Shown here piece after piece: positions 54,790 to 64,000 of a stretch of DNA of 64,000 bases. The translations under genes and the position numbers were made by a program. Location: contig NZ_OU015430.1 of NCBI RefSeq assembly GCF_907164845.1, positions 1,354,001-1,418,000 on the forward strand, read 5' to 3'. The notes below the pieces were generated by a model. It was not told the origin of the DNA, did not search any database, and saw only the letters and a program-made list of their open reading frames with translations. This stretch comes from Lysobacter luteus. Its GTDB lineage: Bacteria; Pseudomonadota; Gammaproteobacteria; Xanthomonadales; Xanthomonadaceae. How positions within the stretch are numbered: position 1 is the stretch's first letter; each line of letters begins with the position of its first letter.

Positions 54790-55482
54790 ATGACGACCAA
54801 CGACACCCCCGTTCTGACCATCGACGGCCCTTCCGGTTCCGGCAAGGGCACCATCAGCCGCCTCGTGGCCCGCCGCCTGGGCTGGCATTACCTCGACTCC
54901 GGCGCGCTCTACCGTGCGATCGGCGTGGCCGCCGGGTGGGGTGACATCGACCTGGCCGACCCGGCCGCGCTGGTGCGCTGCACCTTCGATACCGAGATCG
55001 GCTTCCGTGACGAGGGCGAGGAGCTGCGGGTCCTGGTGAACGGCCAGGACGCGACCGACGAGCTGCGCACCGAGACCGCCGGCGCCGCCGCCTCGGCCAT
55101 CGCCGCGATCCCCGAGGTTCGGGCCGCCCTGAAGGAGCGCCAGCGGGTGTTCCGCCGACCGCCCGGACTGGTGGCCGACGGGCGCGACATGGGCACGGTC
55201 ATCTTCCCCGACGCGGGCTGGAAGGTGTTCCTGACGGCGAGCGCCGAGGAGCGGGCCGAAAGGCGCTATAAGCAGTTGAATGACAAGGGGGTTTCCGTTA
55301 CATTGGCTGGTCTGCTGCGGGAGATTCTGGCCCGCGACGCCCGCGATGCCAGTCGCGCGGTGGCTCCCTTGCGACCGGCCGATGACGCCGTCCGCATCGA
55401 TACCACCGGTCTTGGCATCGACGAGGTGGTCGAGCGCGTGCTGGCATTGATGCCGGAACGCGATGTCGGGTCGGGGGCCTGA
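54790..55482 (+). CDS. cmk: Cytidylate kinase
   Basis: This 230-residue kinase phosphorylates CMP and dCMP. The P-loop [10 protein letters not shown] is at 12-21. The motifs [26 protein letters not shown] and [14 protein letters not shown] follow, as usual for bacterial Cmk. The ATG at 54790 fits the family; the frame is open upstream. It precedes rpsA, the same order as in E. coli. Confidence 0.97.
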   Translation: MTTNDTPVLTIDGPSGSGKGTISRLVARRLGWHYLDSGALYRAIGVAAGWGDIDLADPAALVRCTFDTEIGFRDEGEELRVLVNGQDATDELRTETAGAAASAIAAIPEVRAALKERQRVFRRPPGLVADGRDMGTVIFPDAGWKVFLTASAEERAERRYKQLNDKGVSVTLAGLLREILARDARDASRAVAPLRPADDAVRIDTTGLGIDEVVERVLALMPERDVGSGA

Positions 55483-55668
55483 CCGATCGCGGCAGAACAG
55501 TCCCGCCGCGCTGCAATGGTGCAGCACGGCGGATCAACCAACCGACACATGGTGCAGTTCCATCGCACCACATCAACGGGTGGGTCGACCACGTGTTGCC
55601 TGCGCTGCCCCACCGGGGAGCGAGTGCCAACCGGTGCGGCCCGTGTGTTCAACCGGAAACATTTTCCA
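55483..55668 (+). promoter_or_regulatory. rpsA leader region without a Shine-Dalgarno site
   Basis: This 186-base leader lies between cmk and rpsA. No AGGAG-type sequence precedes the rpsA ATG; instead GGAAA-CAT-TTTCC (55655-55667) can form a small hairpin directly before it. E. coli rpsA also lacks a strong site, and S1 controls its own translation through a folded leader, so similar control is likely. Confidence 0.5.
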
Positions 55669-57363
55669 ATGACCGAATCATTTGCCGAACTGTTCGAACA
55701 GAGCCAGGCGTTCCTGGCCAAGCTGAAGCCGGGTGCCATCGTCACCGGTACCGTCGTCGAGGTCCGTGGCGACGTGGTGGTGATCAACGCCGGCCTGAAG
55801 TCCGAAGGCATCGTGCCGATCGAACAGTTCCGTAACGACGACGGCGAGATCGACGTCGGCGTGGGCGACCAGGTAAAGGTCGCGCTCGACGCCATCGAGA
55901 ACGGCTTCGGCGAGACCGTCCTGTCGCGCGAGAAGGCCAAGCGCGCCATGGTGTGGGACGAGCTCGAGGAAGCGCTCGAGAAGAACGAGACCATCACCGG
56001 CCGCATCAGCGGCAAGGTCAAGGGTGGTTTCACCGTCGACATCAAGGACGTCCGCGGCTTCCTGCCCGGTTCGCTGGTCGACGTGCGCCCGGTGCGCGAC
56101 TCGACCTACCTCGAGGGCAAGGAGCTCGAGTTCAAGCTCATCAAGCTGGACCGCAAGCGCAACAACATCGTCGTCTCCCGCCGTGCGGTGGTCGAGAGCG
56201 AGCATTCGGAAGAGCGCGAGCAGCTGCTCGAGAAGCTGGTCGAGGGCGCGGTGCTGAAGGGCGTGGTCAAGAACCTCACCGACTACGGCGCGTTCGTGGA
56301 CTTGGGCGGCATCGACGGCCTGCTGCACATCACCGACATGGCCTGGAAGCGCGTGCGCCATCCGTCCGAGGTGGTGGAAGTCGGCCAGGAGCTCGACGTC
56401 CGCGTGCTCAAGTACGACCGCGAGCGCAACCGCGTCAGCCTGGGCCTCAAGCAGCTGGGCGAGGATCCGTGGGACAACATCGCGCGCCGCTACCCGGCCG
56501 ACACCCGCGTGTTCGGCAAGGTCTCCAACGTCACCGATTACGGTGCGTTCGTCGAGATCGAGCCGGGCGTCGAGGGCCTGGTGCACGTCTCCGAGATGGA
56601 CTGGACCAACAAGAACGTCAACCCGTCCAAGATCGTGCAGGTCGGTGACGAGGTCCAGGTCATGGTGCTGGACGTGGACGAGGAGCGTCGGCGCATCTCG
56701 CTCGGCATGAAGCAGGTCACCAGCAATCCGTGGGAGACCTTCGCCGTGCTGCACAAGAAGGGCGACAAGGTCGAGGGCCAGATCAAGTCGATCACCGACT
56801 TCGGCATCTTCATCGGCCTGGACGGTGGCATCGACGGCCTGGTCCACCTGTCCGACATCAGCTGGAACACCACCGGCGAGGACATCGTCCGCAACTTCAA
56901 GAAGGGCGACACCCTCGAGGCCGTCGTGCTGGCGGTCGATCCGGAGCGCGAGCGCATCTCGCTGGGCGTCAAGCAGCTCGAGCAGGATCCGTTCGGCCAG
57001 TACATGGCGTCGAACGCGAAGGGCTCGATCGTCAACGGCAAGGTCAAGGAAGTCGACGCCAAGGGCGCCACGATCGAGCTGGCCGACGGTATCGAGGGCT
57101 ACGTTGCCGCCCGCGACATCGCCAAGGAGCGCGTGGACGATGCCACCAAGTTCCTGAAGGTCGGTGACGACGTCGAGGCCCGCTTCATCGGCATGGACCG
57201 CAAGGGCCGCACGATGCAGCTGTCGATCAAGGCGAAGGACGAGGCGGAAATGCAGGAGGCCGTGGCCGACTACAACCGCTCCGCCGCTTCGGCCGAGGCG
57301 GCCAGTGGCACCACCAAGCTGGGTGCCCTGCTGCGCGAGCAGCTCAACAGCAAGTCCGAGTAA
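55669..57363 (+). CDS. rpsA: 30S ribosomal protein S1
   Basis: This 564-residue protein has six S1 domains, the normal number for gammaproteobacteria. Examples are [21 protein letters not shown] in two motifs near 25-50, and the repeated [21 protein letters not shown] and [21 protein letters not shown] regions. S1 binds mRNA and brings it to the 30S subunit. The start at 55669 ([12 protein letters not shown]) matches the family; the frame is open upstream. A strong terminator follows. Confidence 0.98.
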   Translation: MTESFAELFEQSQAFLAKLKPGAIVTGTVVEVRGDVVVINAGLKSEGIVPIEQFRNDDGEIDVGVGDQVKVALDAIENGFGETVLSREKAKRAMVWDELEEALEKNETITGRISGKVKGGFTVDIKDVRGFLPGSLVDVRPVRDSTYLEGKELEFKLIKLDRKRNNIVVSRRAVVESEHSEEREQLLEKLVEGAVLKGVVKNLTDYGAFVDLGGIDGLLHITDMAWKRVRHPSEVVEVGQELDVRVLKYDRERNRVSLGLKQLGEDPWDNIARRYPADTRVFGKVSNVTDYGAFVEIEPGVEGLVHVSEMDWTNKNVNPSKIVQVGDEVQVMVLDVDEERRRISLGMKQVTSNPWETFAVLHKKGDKVEGQIKSITDFGIFIGLDGGIDGLVHLSDISWNTTGEDIVRNFKKGDTLEAVVLAVDPERERISLGVKQLEQDPFGQYMASNAKGSIVNGKVKEVDAKGATIELADGIEGYVAARDIAKERVDDATKFLKVGDDVEARFIGMDRKGRTMQLSIKAKDEAEMQEAVADYNRSAASAEAASGTTKLGALLREQLNSKSE

Positions 57364-57403
57364 TCGGTCCCGCTGCGTGATGCATGCCGCATCGCTGTAA
57401 CAG

Positions 57404-57436
57404 GGAACGGCCCGGCTCCGGCCGGGCCGTTCCTTT
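57404..57436 (+). terminator. Rho-independent terminator after rpsA
   Basis: A 13-bp stem GGAACGGCCCGGC (57404-57416) with TCCG loop and GCCGGGCCGTTCC (57421-57433), followed by TTT. It separates rpsA from ihfB. Confidence 0.85.
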
Positions 57437-57506
57437 GTGGTAATCCGCTACACCCGCGTTGTGGGCGCACCGCCCGAAGTCGTTCCAGTCGAGTGCCTTT
57501 CCACCC

Positions 57507-57809
57507 ATGACCAAGTCCGAACTGATCGAAATCCTTTCCCAGCGCCAGGCCCACCTGAAGGCCGAGGACGTGGATCTTTCGGTCAAGGCGCTGCTTGAGA
57601 TGATGGGCGGCGCACTGGCCAACGGTGAACGCATCGAGATCCGCGGTTTCGGCAGCTTCTCGCTGCACTACCGTCCGCCCCGCCTGGGGCGCAATCCCAA
57701 GACCGGTGAATCGGTCGCACTGGCGGGCAAGCACGTGCCGCATTTCAAGCCCGGCAAGGAGCTGCGCGAGCGCGTGAGCAACGCCGTTCCGCTGGACGAG
57801 AACGACTGA
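57507..57809 (+). CDS. ihfB: Integration host factor subunit beta
   Basis: This 100-residue DNA-bending protein starts [10 protein letters not shown]. The arm region [15 protein letters not shown], then [14 protein letters not shown], has the proline that inserts in the DNA minor groove (RNP). It pairs with IHF-alpha. The order rpsA-ihfB-lapA-lapB is the same as in E. coli. Confidence 0.97.
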   Translation: MTKSELIEILSQRQAHLKAEDVDLSVKALLEMMGGALANGERIEIRGFGSFSLHYRPPRLGRNPKTGESVALAGKHVPHFKPGKELRERVSNAVPLDEND

Positions 57810-57888
57810 CCGGGGCGATTTCGATATCGCCGCCGACGGCACGTCGGCTAAGCTATCCCCCGTACAGGGAGTTGTCCGGAGTTCCGCC

Positions 57889-58158
57889 ATGCGTCTTATC
57901 CGCTTGCTGATCGCGATTGCCTGCCTGGCAGTGGGCGCGGTGATAGGCGCGCTCAACCGGCAGCTGGTCTCGATCGACCTGGGATTCACGCACCTGCCGA
58001 CCAACCTCGGCGTCGCACTGATCGTCGCGTTGCTGCTGGGTGTCATCCTCGGCGGACTGGCCATCAGCGCCAGCATCGTGATGCCCCTGCGCCGCCGCCT
58101 CGCGCGTGCCGAGCGTGACGCCGCCGCCGGGACCACGGCACCAGGTGCCGGGATCTGA
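57889..58158 (+). CDS. lapA: LapA family inner-membrane protein
   Basis: This 89-residue protein has two membrane helices (about 4-22 and 43-65) and a short C-terminal basic tail, as LapA (DUF1049). The segment GALNRQLVSIDLGF is typical. A GGAG sequence lies before the ATG. It is coupled to lapB, which starts right after its stop; LapA and LapB act in LPS assembly control. Confidence 0.92.
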   Translation: MRLIRLLIAIACLAVGAVIGALNRQLVSIDLGFTHLPTNLGVALIVALLLGVILGGLAISASIVMPLRRRLARAERDAAAGTTAPGAGI

Positions 58159-58159
58159 C

Positions 58160-59338
58160 ATGGCATTCATCAGCGAGTGGTTCTGGTTCTTCCTGTTGTT
58201 GCCACTGGCGGCCGTCAGTGGCTGGGTGATCGGCCGTCGAGGTGGCGAGCGCCACAGCGACACCCAGGTCAGCCGGCTGTCGACCACGTATTTCCGTGGC
58301 CTCAACTATCTCTTGAACGAGCAGCCCGACAAGGCGATCGAGCTGTTCCTGCACATCGCCGAGCTCGACAAGGACACCTTCGAGACGCAGGTCGCGCTGG
58401 GACATCTGTTCCGGCGCCGCGGCGAAGTGGACCGGGCGATCCGGCTGCACCAGGCGCTGGTCCAGCGCCCCGGCCTGAGCGACCAGCAGAAGGTCCAGGC
58501 ACTGCTTGCCCTGGGCGAGGACTACATGCGCTCGGGCCTGCTGGATCGTGCCGAAACAGTCTTCAGCGATCTGGTCAATCTCGATATGCGCGCGCCACTG
58601 GCACTGCGCCACCTCATCAACATCTACCAGTCCGAGCGCGACTGGGACAAGGCGATCGAGAACGCGCAACGCTACGAAGCCGCCACCGACGAGCCGATGG
58701 GCAAGCTGATCGCGCAGTTCGAGTGCGAGCTGGCCGATCGCCACCGCGCCGCGGGCGACGACGCCGCTGCGCGCGCCGCGGTCGCCCGTGCCTACCAGGC
58801 CGACGCCAACTCCGTGCGCGCGGGGATGCTGGAGGGACGCATCGAGGTGGATGCGGGCAACCACCAGGCCGCTATCCGAGCGTTCGAGCGGGTCGCGCGC
58901 CACGACCCGGATTACCTGCCGGAAGTGATGCCGTCGCTGCTGGCCAGTTACGACCGGGTAGGGGACATCCCGGGGGCCCGCGCGTTCCTGGCCGAGATGT
59001 GCGAGCACTATCGCGGCATCGCCCCGGTGCTCGCCCTGACCCGCATGGTCGAGACTGGCGAAGGCGTGTCTGCCGCGCGCTCCTACCTGGCCGAACAGCT
59101 CAAGGACCGCCCCTCGGTCCGCGGCGAGGCGGCATTGATCGATCTCAGCCTTGCTGACGGCGCGGACCCGGCCGCGACGCTGGTCGACCTCAAGCACATC
59201 ACCGACCAGCTGCTGGTGCGCAATCCAAGCTACCGCTGCACCCGCTGCGGCTTCGGTGCGCGCAGCCACCATTGGCAATGCCCGAGCTGCAAGGAGTGGG
59301 GGACGGTCAAGCCGCTCCTCAACTACGCGGTGGTCTGA
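58160..59338 (+). CDS. lapB: LPS assembly protein LapB
   Basis: This 392-residue protein has an N-terminal membrane helix (about 5-22), a long TPR array (about 45-350) and a C-terminal rubredoxin-like zinc domain. That domain has four cysteines (CTRCGFG and CPSCKEW) at about 363-383. LapB tunes LpxC breakdown by FtsH and so sets LPS levels. All domains are complete. The ATG at 58160 fits the family. Confidence 0.95.
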   Translation: MAFISEWFWFFLLLPLAAVSGWVIGRRGGERHSDTQVSRLSTTYFRGLNYLLNEQPDKAIELFLHIAELDKDTFETQVALGHLFRRRGEVDRAIRLHQALVQRPGLSDQQKVQALLALGEDYMRSGLLDRAETVFSDLVNLDMRAPLALRHLINIYQSERDWDKAIENAQRYEAATDEPMGKLIAQFECELADRHRAAGDDAAARAAVARAYQADANSVRAGMLEGRIEVDAGNHQAAIRAFERVARHDPDYLPEVMPSLLASYDRVGDIPGARAFLAEMCEHYRGIAPVLALTRMVETGEGVSAARSYLAEQLKDRPSVRGEAALIDLSLADGADPAATLVDLKHITDQLLVRNPSYRCTRCGFGARSHHWQCPSCKEWGTVKPLLNYAVV

Positions 59339-59342
59339 CCGG

Positions 59343-60332
59343 ATGACGGGCTGGTTGATCCTGCATGCCGCCATTGCGGCGATGGCCACGTGGGCGGCGT
59401 GCCGGTATGCCATCGGCCGCGACCTGCTCGACCACCCCGGCGAGCGCCGCAGCCATTCGGTGGCGACGCCGCGGGGCGGTGGCATCGCACTGGTGCTGGC
59501 CCTGCTGGTCGCCGCCTGCGCGCTCGCATTTCGTCAGCCCCAGCATCGCGTGCTGCTGGCGGCGTTCGTCGTCGGGATCACGATGGTCGCCGTGGCCGGG
59601 CTGGTCGACGACCACCGGCCACTTTCGCCGTGGCTCCGGTTGCTGGTCCATGCGCTCGCCGGACTGGTGTTCGGCGCGGCGATGCAGCTGACATTCGGCC
59701 TGCCGTGGCTGTCCGTGGTGGCCGTGCTCGCGGTGCTGGTGCTGACCAACATCTGGAACTTCATGGACGGCATCAACGGGATCGCTGCGTCGCAGGCGAT
59801 GGTCGTCGGGATCGCGCTGGCTTGGGTGGCGGGCGGCGTATGGGCATGGCTCGCACTGGCGCTGGTCGCGGCATGCATCGGGTTCCTGCCGTTCAATTTC
59901 CCCCGTGCGCGGATCTTCATGGGCGACGTGGGCAGTGGTGCACTCGGTTTCGCCGTCGCGGCGATCGGTGCGGTGGCCTTGGCCCAACGCGGTCCGGTCG
60001 GCCTGCTGCTGTTGCTGCCCCTGTCGGCCTTCCTGGTCGACGCGGGCCTCACGCTCTTGCGCCGTGTGCTTCGCGGGGAGCGCTGGTGGACGGCGCACAC
60101 GCAGCACGCCTATCAGGTTGGCGCGAGACAGGTTGGTCACACAATCGTCACATCGATTTATGTCGCATGGACGGCGCTCGGACTGGCGATGGCGTCCGTG
60201 CTCGCCAGTCGCGGCGCGGACGTGGCGGTGGCTGTCGGCACGGCGTGGTACTTGGCGGCCGCGTTTGCATGGTGGGCCGTCCAGCGGCTTGAGCCAGGAA
60301 TGGCATCGAACAACAACAAGGGCAACGCATGA
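59343..60332 (+). CDS. WecA/WbpL-like polyprenyl-phosphate sugar-phosphate transferase
   Basis: This 329-residue polytopic membrane protein of the MraY/WecA superfamily has about ten helices. Catalytic motifs are LVDDHRPLSPWLRL, NIWNFMDGINGIAA and FNFPRARIFMGDVGSGALGF, with the HAYQ block near the C-terminus. It would place the first sugar phosphate on undecaprenyl phosphate for O-antigen or another glycan. It overlaps the dehydratase gene by 4 bases, just as wbpL precedes wbpM in Pseudomonas. Confidence 0.9.
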   Translation: MTGWLILHAAIAAMATWAACRYAIGRDLLDHPGERRSHSVATPRGGGIALVLALLVAACALAFRQPQHRVLLAAFVVGITMVAVAGLVDDHRPLSPWLRLLVHALAGLVFGAAMQLTFGLPWLSVVAVLAVLVLTNIWNFMDGINGIAASQAMVVGIALAWVAGGVWAWLALALVAACIGFLPFNFPRARIFMGDVGSGALGFAVAAIGAVALAQRGPVGLLLLLPLSAFLVDAGLTLLRRVLRGERWWTAHTQHAYQVGARQVGHTIVTSIYVAWTALGLAMASVLASRGADVAVAVGTAWYLAAAFAWWAVQRLEPGMASNNNKGNA

Positions 60333-62242
60333 GCAAGTGGGGCGATCGCTGGTCGAGCGCGTTACCGCGGGTGGCCGTGGTGGTGCACGACCTGGCGATG
60401 GTGTGGCTGGTCTGGGAGGGGCTGCATCGCCTGCGTTTCAGCGTCATGCCCGACCCGCCGGACATGCCGCTCTGGTCGACCGAGGTCGCGCTGGTGCTGG
60501 TCGCACAGGGACTCGTGTTCTGGCAGGTCGGCCTCTACCGCGGGCTCTGGCGGTTCGCGAGCGTCCCCGACCTGTGGAACATCTTCAAGGCATGCGCGCT
60601 CGGGCTTTTTGCGATCGTGCTCGGGCTGTTCCTGTACAACCGGCTGGACCTGGTTTCGCGCACCGTACTGGTGTTGTATCCGCTGGTGCTGATGGGCCTG
60701 CTGGGTGCACCGCGCCTGCTGTACCGCGCCTGGAAGGACAGCCGCGTCGACCGTGGCGACCAGGCGTCGGTGCGCATCCTGATTCTCGGAGCGGGCCATT
60801 CCGGTGAAGCACTGGTACGTGACCTGAGGAGATTCGGCAGTTACCAGCCGGTCGGCTTCTTGGACGACGCCTCGCAGTTGCGTGGCACGAAAGTCCAGGG
60901 CGTGCCGGTGCTCGGCCGTGTCGAGGACGTGGCCGAGATCGCGCGCGAAACCGCCGCGGGCCTGCTGGTGATCGCCATGCCATCGGCCGATGCCGATGCG
61001 ATGCAGCGCGTGGTGGTGGCCTGCGAGCGCTCCGGGCTGCCGTTCCGGATGGTTCCGCGACTGCGCGACGTCCTCGAGGGGCGCTCGCTGCCGGGCCAGC
61101 TCAAGGAAGTCGCCATCGAGGACCTGCTGGGCCGCCAACCGGTCCTTCCGGACTGGAAAGCCATCCGTGCCTGGTTGGGCGCGCGTTCGGTGCTGGTGAC
61201 CGGGGCGGGCGGCTCGATCGGTTCGGAATTGTGCCGGCAGTGCGCGCGCCACGGCGCTCGACGGATCACCCTGGTCGAGCTTGACGAGCTGTCCCTGATC
61301 ACCACTGAAGCGACGCTGCGGCGGGACTTCCCGGACCTCGAGTACGTGTCGGTCCTGGGTGACTGCGGGGACCCCGCGGTGATCCACCACGCGTTGGGGC
61401 TGGCACAGCCCGAGGCCGTGTTCCATGCCGCCGCCTATAAGCAAGTGCCGCTGCTGGAAACCCAGGTCCGCGAGGCGGTGCGCAACAACGTGCTTGCCAC
61501 CGAAACCGTCGCGCGCGCCTGCCGCGCCGCCGGCGTCGGGACGTTCGTGCTGATTTCCACCGACAAGGCCGTCGACCCCGGCAACGTCCTCGGTGCCACC
61601 AAGCGGCTGGCCGAGATGGGCTGCCAGTCGCTCGCCGACCAGCGGGGCACGCGCTTCGTCACGGTGCGCTTTGGCAACGTGCTCGATTCGGCCGGCAGCG
61701 TGGTCCCGCTGTTCCGCGAGCAGATCCGCAGCGGCGGGCCGGTCACGGTCACCGATCCGGAGGTCACGCGCTACTTCATGACCATCCCGGAAGCCTGCCA
61801 GCTCATCCTGCAGGCGTCGGCGATCGGCAGCCACGAGGCCATCTATACGCTGGACATGGGCGAGGCGGTCCCGATCCGCGTGCTGGCCGAGCAGATGATC
61901 CGGCTCGCCGGCAAACAGCCCGGCCGCGACATCGCGATCGCCTACACCGGCCTGCGACCCGGCGAGAAGCTGCACGAGACCCTGTTCCACGCCGACGAGC
62001 GCTACCGGGCGACGGCGCACCCGAAGATCCTGCAGGCTGAACCACGCGCGATCCGGGCCGATGTCGTGCATGCCGGATTGCAGCAGCTGCGCGAGGCGTC
62101 CAACCGCTACGACTGCGAGACGCTGTCGGCGGTGCTGCGCGAGCTGGTGCCCGAGTTCCAGCCGATTTCGCACCGCGCCACCGTGCCGGTCGACCGCGCC
62201 ACCGTCGTCGCATTTCCATCCCGCACCGCCAGGAAGTATTGA
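60329..62242 (+). CDS. WbpM/CapD-like nucleoside-diphosphate-sugar 4,6-dehydratase
   Basis: This 637-residue membrane protein has four N-terminal helices (about 20-125), a first nucleotide-binding domain (about 145-270) and a C-terminal short-chain dehydrogenase-like domain starting [13 protein letters not shown] (about 290). The catalytic region reads [17 protein letters not shown]. WbpM has a Met at the position of the usual Tyr of YxxxK, and here a Leu occupies it. Such enzymes make UDP-2-acetamido-2,6-dideoxy sugars. It overlaps galU by one base (TGATG). Confidence 0.92.
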   Translation: MSKWGDRWSSALPRVAVVVHDLAMVWLVWEGLHRLRFSVMPDPPDMPLWSTEVALVLVAQGLVFWQVGLYRGLWRFASVPDLWNIFKACALGLFAIVLGLFLYNRLDLVSRTVLVLYPLVLMGLLGAPRLLYRAWKDSRVDRGDQASVRILILGAGHSGEALVRDLRRFGSYQPVGFLDDASQLRGTKVQGVPVLGRVEDVAEIARETAAGLLVIAMPSADADAMQRVVVACERSGLPFRMVPRLRDVLEGRSLPGQLKEVAIEDLLGRQPVLPDWKAIRAWLGARSVLVTGAGGSIGSELCRQCARHGARRITLVELDELSLITTEATLRRDFPDLEYVSVLGDCGDPAVIHHALGLAQPEAVFHAAAYKQVPLLETQVREAVRNNVLATETVARACRAAGVGTFVLISTDKAVDPGNVLGATKRLAEMGCQSLADQRGTRFVTVRFGNVLDSAGSVVPLFREQIRSGGPVTVTDPEVTRYFMTIPEACQLILQASAIGSHEAIYTLDMGEAVPIRVLAEQMIRLAGKQPGRDIAIAYTGLRPGEKLHETLFHADERYRATAHPKILQAEPRAIRADVVHAGLQQLREASNRYDCETLSAVLRELVPEFQPISHRATVPVDRATVVAFPSRTARKY

Positions 62243-63141
62243 TGTCCGTACGCATTCGCAAGGCCGTGTTCCCAGTGGCCGGCCTCGGTACCCGCTTTCT
62301 CCCCGCCACCAAGACCGTTCCCAAGGAAATGCTGCCGATCATCGACCGGCCGCTGATCCAGTACGCCGTCGACGAGGCCATCGAGGCGGGGTGCGACACG
62401 CTCATCTTCGTCACCAACCGCTACAAGCACGCGGTCGCGGACTACTTCGACAAGGCCTACGAGCTCGAGCAGAAGCTCGAGGCCGCCGGCAAGCACGAGC
62501 AGCTGGAGTTGATCCGTAACGTACTTCCTGCCAGCGTTCGCGCAGTGTTCGTGACCCAGACGGAAGCACTCGGGCTCGGGCACGCGGTGCTGTGTGCCAA
62601 GCCGGTCGTCGGGGACGAACCGTTCGCGGTGATCCTGCCTGACGACCTGATCTGGAACCGCGGCGCCGGCGCCCTCGCGCAGATGGCCGACGCTGCCGAG
62701 GCAACCGGCGCCAGCGTCATTGCGGTGCAGGACGTTCCGCGCGAGAAGACCGCCAGCTACGGCATCGTCGCCACCGACGACTTCGCCAACCGGCAGGGTC
62801 GCATCCGCGCAATCGTCGAGAAGCCCGATCCCGCCGACGCGCCGAGCACCTTGGCGGTGGTGGGGCGCTACGTGTTGAACCCGCGCATTTTCGACCTGCT
62901 GGAAGCCACCGGCCGCGGCGCCGGCGGTGAGATCCAGCTCACCGATGCAATCGCCGCGCTCCTGCAGGAGCAGCCGGTTAATGCCTATCGGTTCCAGGGC
63001 ACGCGATTCGACTGCGGTACGCACCTGGGCCTGATCGAGGCCACCATCCGCTACGCGCTCGATCACGAAAAGCTCAGCGACGCGGCGCAGGGGTTGATGC
63101 AGGACGCGCTGCGCGAGATGGGTGTCACCGAGCTCGAGTAG
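62242..63141 (+). CDS. galU: UTP-glucose-1-phosphate uridylyltransferase
   Basis: This 299-residue enzyme makes UDP-glucose for cell-surface polysaccharides. The N-terminal nucleotide loop [20 protein letters not shown] is diagnostic. [14 protein letters not shown] and [11 protein letters not shown] follow. The ATG at 62242 overlaps the dehydratase stop. AGGA precedes it. Confidence 0.97.
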   Translation: MSVRIRKAVFPVAGLGTRFLPATKTVPKEMLPIIDRPLIQYAVDEAIEAGCDTLIFVTNRYKHAVADYFDKAYELEQKLEAAGKHEQLELIRNVLPASVRAVFVTQTEALGLGHAVLCAKPVVGDEPFAVILPDDLIWNRGAGALAQMADAAEATGASVIAVQDVPREKTASYGIVATDDFANRQGRIRAIVEKPDPADAPSTLAVVGRYVLNPRIFDLLEATGRGAGGEIQLTDAIAALLQEQPVNAYRFQGTRFDCGTHLGLIEATIRYALDHEKLSDAAQGLMQDALREMGVTELE

Positions 63142-63183
63142 GGCGTGGTTGACAACCGGCGCCACCGGCGGCTGACTGGTGGT

Positions 63184-64000
63184 GTGACGAGCTCCTACTA
63201 CCAGGCCACGCTGGCTCGCGCCGGGCACTACGCGGAACTGGGTGGTCGCAGGCAGGCACGCGTCTGCGTCATCGGCGGCGGATTCGCGGGTTTGAACACC
63301 GCCCTGGGACTGGTCGAGCGCGGTATGCAGGATGTGGTCCTGCTCGAAGCCCACGCGGTGGGCCACGGCGCGTCAGGGCGCAATGGCGGGTTTGTCTTCG
63401 GCGGGTTTTCCCTCGGCGAAGAGCGTTTGCTCCAGTCATCGGGCAAACAGCGTGCGCGCGAGCTGTACGCCGGCACCGTGGAGGCCGTGGAGACGATCCG
63501 CAACCGGATCCGGCGGTACGGGATCACGTGCGATGACACGCAGGCCGGGGTGCTGTGGGCCAACTGGTTCGACGACCCGGCGGTGCTGCTTGCCCGCCAG
63601 CGCATGCTTGCCGATGTCTACGGCGTCGACTGGGAGTGGGTCGACCGCCGCGAACTTCGCGACCGGTTGCACACCACGCGATACGGGGACGCGTTGTTCG
63701 AGCCTCGGGCATTCCACTTCAATCCGCTCAAGTACATCACCGGGCTTGCCGCTGTGGCGAGCGCTGGCGGCGTCGCGATCCACGAGCACACACCGGCCGT
63801 TTCGCTCGAGCGGGTGGGGCCCGGCTGGCGGATCGGCACCGCGGACGGCGAAGTACTTTCCGACGAGGTTGTTCTCGCGTGCGGCGGTTACCTGGCCGGA
63901 TTGCGCCGCGAGGTCGATGCGGGTGTCATGCCGATCGCTACCTACGTCATGGCCACCGAGCCGCTTGGCCCGCGTATGCAGGAGGTGATGTCGACCCCGG
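63184..64000 (+). CDS. FAD-dependent oxidoreductase, DAO family (3' truncated by window edge)
   Basis: About 272 residues of a DAO-family flavoprotein are visible, and the gene runs off the window. The N-terminus TSSYYQATL and FAD-binding VCVIGGGFAGLNTALGL, then GHGASGRNGGFVFGG, resemble gamma-glutamylputrescine oxidoreductase (PuuB). The later VLACGGYLAGLRR is also family-like. The start is uncertain: GTG 63184 gives the family N-terminus, and GTG 63145 is also open. It lies 42 bases after galU; no functional link to galU is evident. Confidence 0.82.
   Translation, partial: MTSSYYQATLARAGHYAELGGRRQARVCVIGGGFAGLNTALGLVERGMQDVVLLEAHAVGHGASGRNGGFVFGGFSLGEERLLQSSGKQRARELYAGTVEAVETIRNRIRRYGITCDDTQAGVLWANWFDDPAVLLARQRMLADVYGVDWEWVDRRELRDRLHTTRYGDALFEPRAFHFNPLKYITGLAAVASAGGVAIHEHTPAVSLERVGPGWRIGTADGEVLSDEVVLACGGYLAGLRREVDAGVMPIATYVMATEPLGPRMQEVMSTP

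Overview
The window is one continuous chromosomal stretch of a high-GC (about two thirds G+C) gammaproteobacterium. It is most likely a member of the Xanthomonadaceae/Lysobacteraceae (Lysobacter or Luteimonas-like). The basis is gene content and order (comEC-exbB-exbD-msbA-lpxK-kdsB; rpsA-ihfB-lapA-lapB; divergent rne and rluC), a 41-residue L36 protein of the zinc-ligand-poor type, and a proline-rich protein of the kind annotated as 'transmembrane repetitive protein' in this family. No phage, insertion sequence, CRISPR array or rRNA operon is visible. Genes are tightly packed, often with ATGA, GTGA or TGATG overlaps, and the long reading frames opposite real genes are products of the high GC content.

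Left part (1-15.6 kb). The end of sdhA, then sdhB, sdhE and a YgfX/CptA-like membrane protein form the tail of the succinate dehydrogenase operon. lolC-lolD encode the lipoprotein release ABC transporter. comEC, exbB, exbD, msbA, lpxK and kdsB form a cell-envelope block for lipid A and Kdo synthesis and flipping, with a DNA-uptake channel and an ExbBD motor that has no adjacent TonB. A DUF445 membrane protein on the minus strand is followed by uvrC, pgsA and tRNA genes for Gly, Cys and Leu, which are separated by hairpin-T-tract terminators.

Middle part (15.6-41 kb). A LysR regulator is divergent from a YeiH-type exporter. Next come an MltB-like lytic transglycosylase, a membrane-anchored single-chain glutamate-synthase-like FMN enzyme, ArsC, tRNA-Val, a membrane-anchored Mrr-like nuclease, a PHA-granule-region protein and a tail-anchored double FHA protein. 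serC-aroA, tonB, serS, azoR with a divergent LysR regulator, tRNA-Ser, DUF2058, an M28 lipoprotein peptidase and a NarL-type response regulator follow. rne and rluC are divergent across a 481-bp leader region. Then come a lipoprotein with a TonB C-terminal domain, phhB, nfuA, the transmembrane repetitive protein and two tandem monoheme cytochromes c.

Right part (41-64 kb). A tripartite RND efflux operon has one adaptor and two different pump subunits. On the minus strand lie a TraB/PrgY protein, an alpha/beta hydrolase, a TetR regulator, the agmatine-to-putrescine pair aguA-aguB, a small secreted protein and rpmJ. cmk, rpsA, ihfB, lapA and lapB are followed by a WecA/WbpL-like glycosyl-phosphate transferase, a WbpM/CapD-like dehydratase, galU and a truncated FAD oxidoreductase resembling gamma-glutamylputrescine oxidase.

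The best leads are: an RND pump pair in which one subunit lacks two proton-relay residues; the transmembrane repetitive protein; a membrane-tethered Mrr-like nuclease with a probable periplasmic tail domain; ExbBD inside the lipid A operon; a lipoprotein carrying a TonB domain; a possibly split cytochrome c4; and a minimal ihfB-wbpM interval where other bacteria keep an O-antigen cluster.
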